In this document: positions 5,311 through 7,008 of the stretch, one piece after another
Layout: the number at the start of each line of letters is the position of its first letter
How positions within the stretch are numbered: position 1 is the first letter of the stretch
Position numbers and translations under genes: made by a program
NCBI GenBank assembly: GCA_030646555.1
Contig: JAUSKP010000068.1
Coordinates: forward strand, 1-7,008
Direction of reading: 5' to 3'
DNA from: a bacterium
GTDB taxonomy: Bacteria; Patescibacteriota; Minisyncoccia; UBA6257; 02-FULL-45-10c
DNA length: 7,008 nt
Notes under the pieces: generated by a model
Seen by the model: the letters and a program-made list of their open reading frames with translations, nothing else
Databases searched by the model: none
What the model was told of the DNA's origin: nothing

Positions 5311-6282
5311 ATGAATCTTGGAAAAGTAGGGATTATTTTCACGGGTGGCGGCTTCACGGGCTCCTTCAGTGTTGGCGTTTTTGAAGCCTTATGGAAGGCT
5401 GGTATACGTCCAGCGCATGTCCAGGGAATTTCCGTAGGCACGCTGAATGCGGCAGAAGTGGTGGAGACGTGGTCGGCAGAAAAATTAAAAAAATTATGGC
5501 TGGACATAGAAAGGGCAAGGGCACCGTCCGTCTTCAACTGGAAAGACATTCCCATCAACGTGCTTAAAAAATCCAATGCGCTATTTAGCAATAAGGGCCT
5601 GCTCGACATCGTCAAGAGAATAGATGTCCACAAGATCATTCAGTCGCCAGTTGAACTGCAAATTGTGACTTGCAACGAATCAGCAGGAAAAGTTCTGACA
5701 ACCTTTTCCAGTCACGACCCGCAATTCAAAGAAAACCCGGAACTTCTACGGAGCGTGATATTGGCATCAGCATCCATACCGGGAATTCTGCCTCCAGTCA
5801 CGATAAAAGGCGAAGTTCATTCCGACGGGATCTGCTTCTGCCTGGAACCGATGATCCAAACCGGATGCGATACGATCTTTCTAATCCTCAACGACCAGTT
5901 AACCAATGAGCATGGCCGCTGGGACGAAAGGTTATTCAATATGAAACACTTCCTCTACGAGGAAGTAGTATCTTATAAAATAAAGGAGTTCCTGAAAGAG
6001 TATCCGGACTTTGAACTTGTGAATGACGATGATTCAAGTTCGCCAAATCCTTTCTTGCCGCCAATTGTCAAAAAGATAAAGGTAATCGGCCAGCAGATAA
6101 GGAGTATGGCGTCGTCTGTTGTTCATGGCAATGACATCAACTTCGTCCCGCGCAGACTCGTGGTAGTAAACCCCAGAACGCCTATCTCAACACTTCATGT
6201 AACGGGGTTCGAAATAGGCGATATCAAAGCCTTCATAGAACAAGGTTGCGACCAAGGGTCGGTTATCCTCAAAAAGCTGTAA
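5311..6282 (+). CDS. Patatin-like phospholipase / serine acyl hydrolase
   Basis: Predicted lipid acyl hydrolase of 323 residues that cleaves fatty-acyl esters of membrane or host lipids with a Ser-Asp dyad. The N-terminus has the glycine-rich oxyanion loop GGGFTGSF (12-19), then the nucleophile elbow GISVGTLNA with S41. ASASIPGILPPV (153-162) is the conserved patatin segment just before the active-site Asp, and SDG carries D172. This order and spacing match bacterial RssA/YlbK-like patatins. The loop has Thr16 where family members usually have Arg or Lys, and DGI replaces DGG/DGA. The C-terminal 120 residues are less typical and end in a region (RRLVVVNPRTPISTLHVTGFEIGDIKAFIEQG) common at the end of such proteins. 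No signal peptide or membrane segment is seen, so it is probably cytoplasmic or peripheral. Its substrate is unknown. It is monocistronic, with its own promoter region and terminator. Confidence 0.88.
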   Translation: MNLGKVGIIFTGGGFTGSFSVGVFEALWKAGIRPAHVQGISVGTLNAAEVVETWSAEKLKKLWLDIERARAPSVFNWKDIPINVLKKSNALFSNKGLLDIVKRIDVHKIIQSPVELQIVTCNESAGKVLTTFSSHDPQFKENPELLRSVILASASIPGILPPVTIKGEVHSDGICFCLEPMIQTGCDTIFLILNDQLTNEHGRWDERLFNMKHFLYEEVVSYKIKEFLKEYPDFELVNDDDSSSPNPFLPPIVKKIKVIGQQIRSMASSVVHGNDINFVPRRLVVVNPRTPISTLHVTGFEIGDIKAFIEQGCDQGSVILKKL

Positions 6283-6286
6283 AAAC

Positions 6287-6322
6287 AATCCCCTCACTCT
6301 ACAAGAGTGAGGGGATTTCTTT
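6287..6322. terminator. Bidirectional intrinsic terminator between patatin and ABC exporter genes
   Basis: Perfect 14-bp stem AATCCCCTCACTCT (6287-6300) and AGAGTGAGGGGATT (6304-6317), loop ACA. On the + strand it is followed by TCTTTTAAT. On the - strand the complement of AAAAACA before it gives a T-run. It lies 4 bases after the patatin stop and 17 bases beyond the exporter stop, so it serves both convergent genes. Confidence 0.9.
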
Positions 6323-6334
6323 TAATAAAAATAT

Positions 6335-7008
6335 TTATTTATAACCTTTCGCCTGAATATTAAATGCCTTATAATATTTTCCTTTCAATTTCATAAGCTC
6401 GGCGTGACTGCCGCTTTCAACAAATTCGCCTTTGTCTAAAACGTATATCTTATCGGCGTTTCTAACGGTGGAAAATCGGTGTGAAATAATTATAACTGTT
6501 TTGCCGGTAAAGAAATCATAGATCTTTCCAAATATCTCCGCTTCAGAAACAGCATCAATGGAGGCAGTCGGCTCATCAAACACAACTACTGGAGAATTGC
6601 GGTAAAAAAACCTGGCAATGGCTATTTTTTGCCACTGTCCGGTGCTGGGGCGCGTTCCGCCCTTAAATTTCTCACTCAAAATCTGATCATAGCCATTTTT
6701 ATAATCTCCAACAAAAGAATTAACATTGGCATGCTGTGCCGCCTCCTGAATTTTAGCCATATCCAATGGCTCATCCGATTTTCCAAGATAAATATTTTCT
6801 TTAAGAGTTAAATATGAATAAGTATTAAAATCTTGAAATAATACTCCCAAATTTTTATGCCAACTCTCCAACTCAATATCTTTTAGATTTGTATCATTCA
6901 ATGAAATACTGCCTTCGTCTAATTTATAAAATTTACTCAAAAGTTTAACTAGTGTTGTTTTGCCGGCACCATTTTCTCCGACTATGGCAATTTTTTCGCC
7001 ACGTTCAA
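6335..7008 (-). CDS. ABC exporter, C-terminal ATPase domain (5' partial)
   Basis: The frame is open to the right edge; its first full codon in the window is at 7004-7006 and 223 residues are visible. They form one nucleotide-binding domain: Walker A GENGAGKTT (residues 10-18), Q-loop VLFQDFNTYSYLTLKENI, signature RPSTGQWQKIAIAR (STGQWQ at 6629-6646), Walker B VVVFDEPTASID, switch histidine in IIISHRFSTVRNADKIYVLDKG, and GSHAELMKLKGKYYKAFN at the end. The layout is that of the C-terminus of a type I exporter half-transporter (ABCB/MsbA class), in which membrane segments come first and lie off the window. Such proteins export lipids, peptides or drugs from the cytoplasm; the substrate cannot be told. 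The signature is STGQ rather than SGGQ, and the D-loop is ASID rather than SALD. A TTG at 6938-6940 could be mistaken for a start but lies after Walker A. Confidence 0.93.
   Translation of the reverse strand, partial: ERGEKIAIVGENGAGKTTLVKLLSKFYKLDEGSISLNDTNLKDIELESWHKNLGVLFQDFNTYSYLTLKENIYLGKSDEPLDMAKIQEAAQHANVNSFVGDYKNGYDQILSEKFKGGTRPSTGQWQKIAIARFFYRNSPVVVFDEPTASIDAVSEAEIFGKIYDFFTGKTVIIISHRFSTVRNADKIYVLDKGEFVESGSHAELMKLKGKYYKAFNIQAKGYK

Noticed and set aside
5115..5639. 174-codon open frame on the minus strand over the patatin start
   Set aside because: It is antisense to the conserved patatin active-site region and runs into repeats and hairpins; no motif is seen.
6335..6940. Complete short ABC ATPase starting at TTG 6938-6940
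   Set aside because: The frame continues upstream and encodes Walker A before that TTG, so the gene is cut by the window edge rather than short.

Overview
The window is a gene-dense piece of a bacterial chromosome, moderately AT-rich (spot counts run from about 42 to 57% GC), using the standard code. Compact genes, a valyl-tRNA synthetase without the usual C-terminal extension, weak or missing Shine-Dalgarno sites, and many short palindromic repeats between and inside genes together suggest a candidate-phylum (Patescibacteria/CPR-like) or similarly streamlined bacterium. This placement is inference; there is no rRNA or other decisive marker here.

Layout. Bases 1-2142 (+) hold most of valyl-tRNA synthetase, with its start off the left edge. 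A 67-bp element with terminal inverted repeats follows, then a PrsW-type membrane protease (2249-2905, +) and a small heat-shock protein of the HSP20 family (2953-3477, +). A hairpin terminator at 3481-3512 is shared with the convergent ABC-F ATPase gene (3506-4954, -). A 356-bp gap (4955-5310) between divergent genes holds tandem direct repeats, a nested pair of repeat elements, two perfect hairpins, candidate promoters and another palindromic repeat. A patatin-like phospholipase (5311-6282, +) follows with a strong Shine-Dalgarno. A second bidirectional terminator (6287-6322) separates it from the C-terminal ATPase part of an ABC exporter (6335-7008, -), which runs off the right edge.

How the genes relate. 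They do not form one pathway. ValS and the ABC-F protein serve translation; HSP20 and the PrsW-like protease fit protein quality control or envelope stress; patatin and the ABC exporter act on or across the membrane. No defence system, prophage, CRISPR array or metabolic cluster is visible.

The most interesting signal is the repeats. A palindrome with CCGCC/GGCGG arms occurs three times: upstream of HSP20, in frame inside HSP20, and against the ribosome binding site of the patatin gene. A different 46-bp palindrome lies inside valS at a domain junction. This resembles the coding-sequence palindromic elements known from Rickettsia and deserves a genome-wide search.
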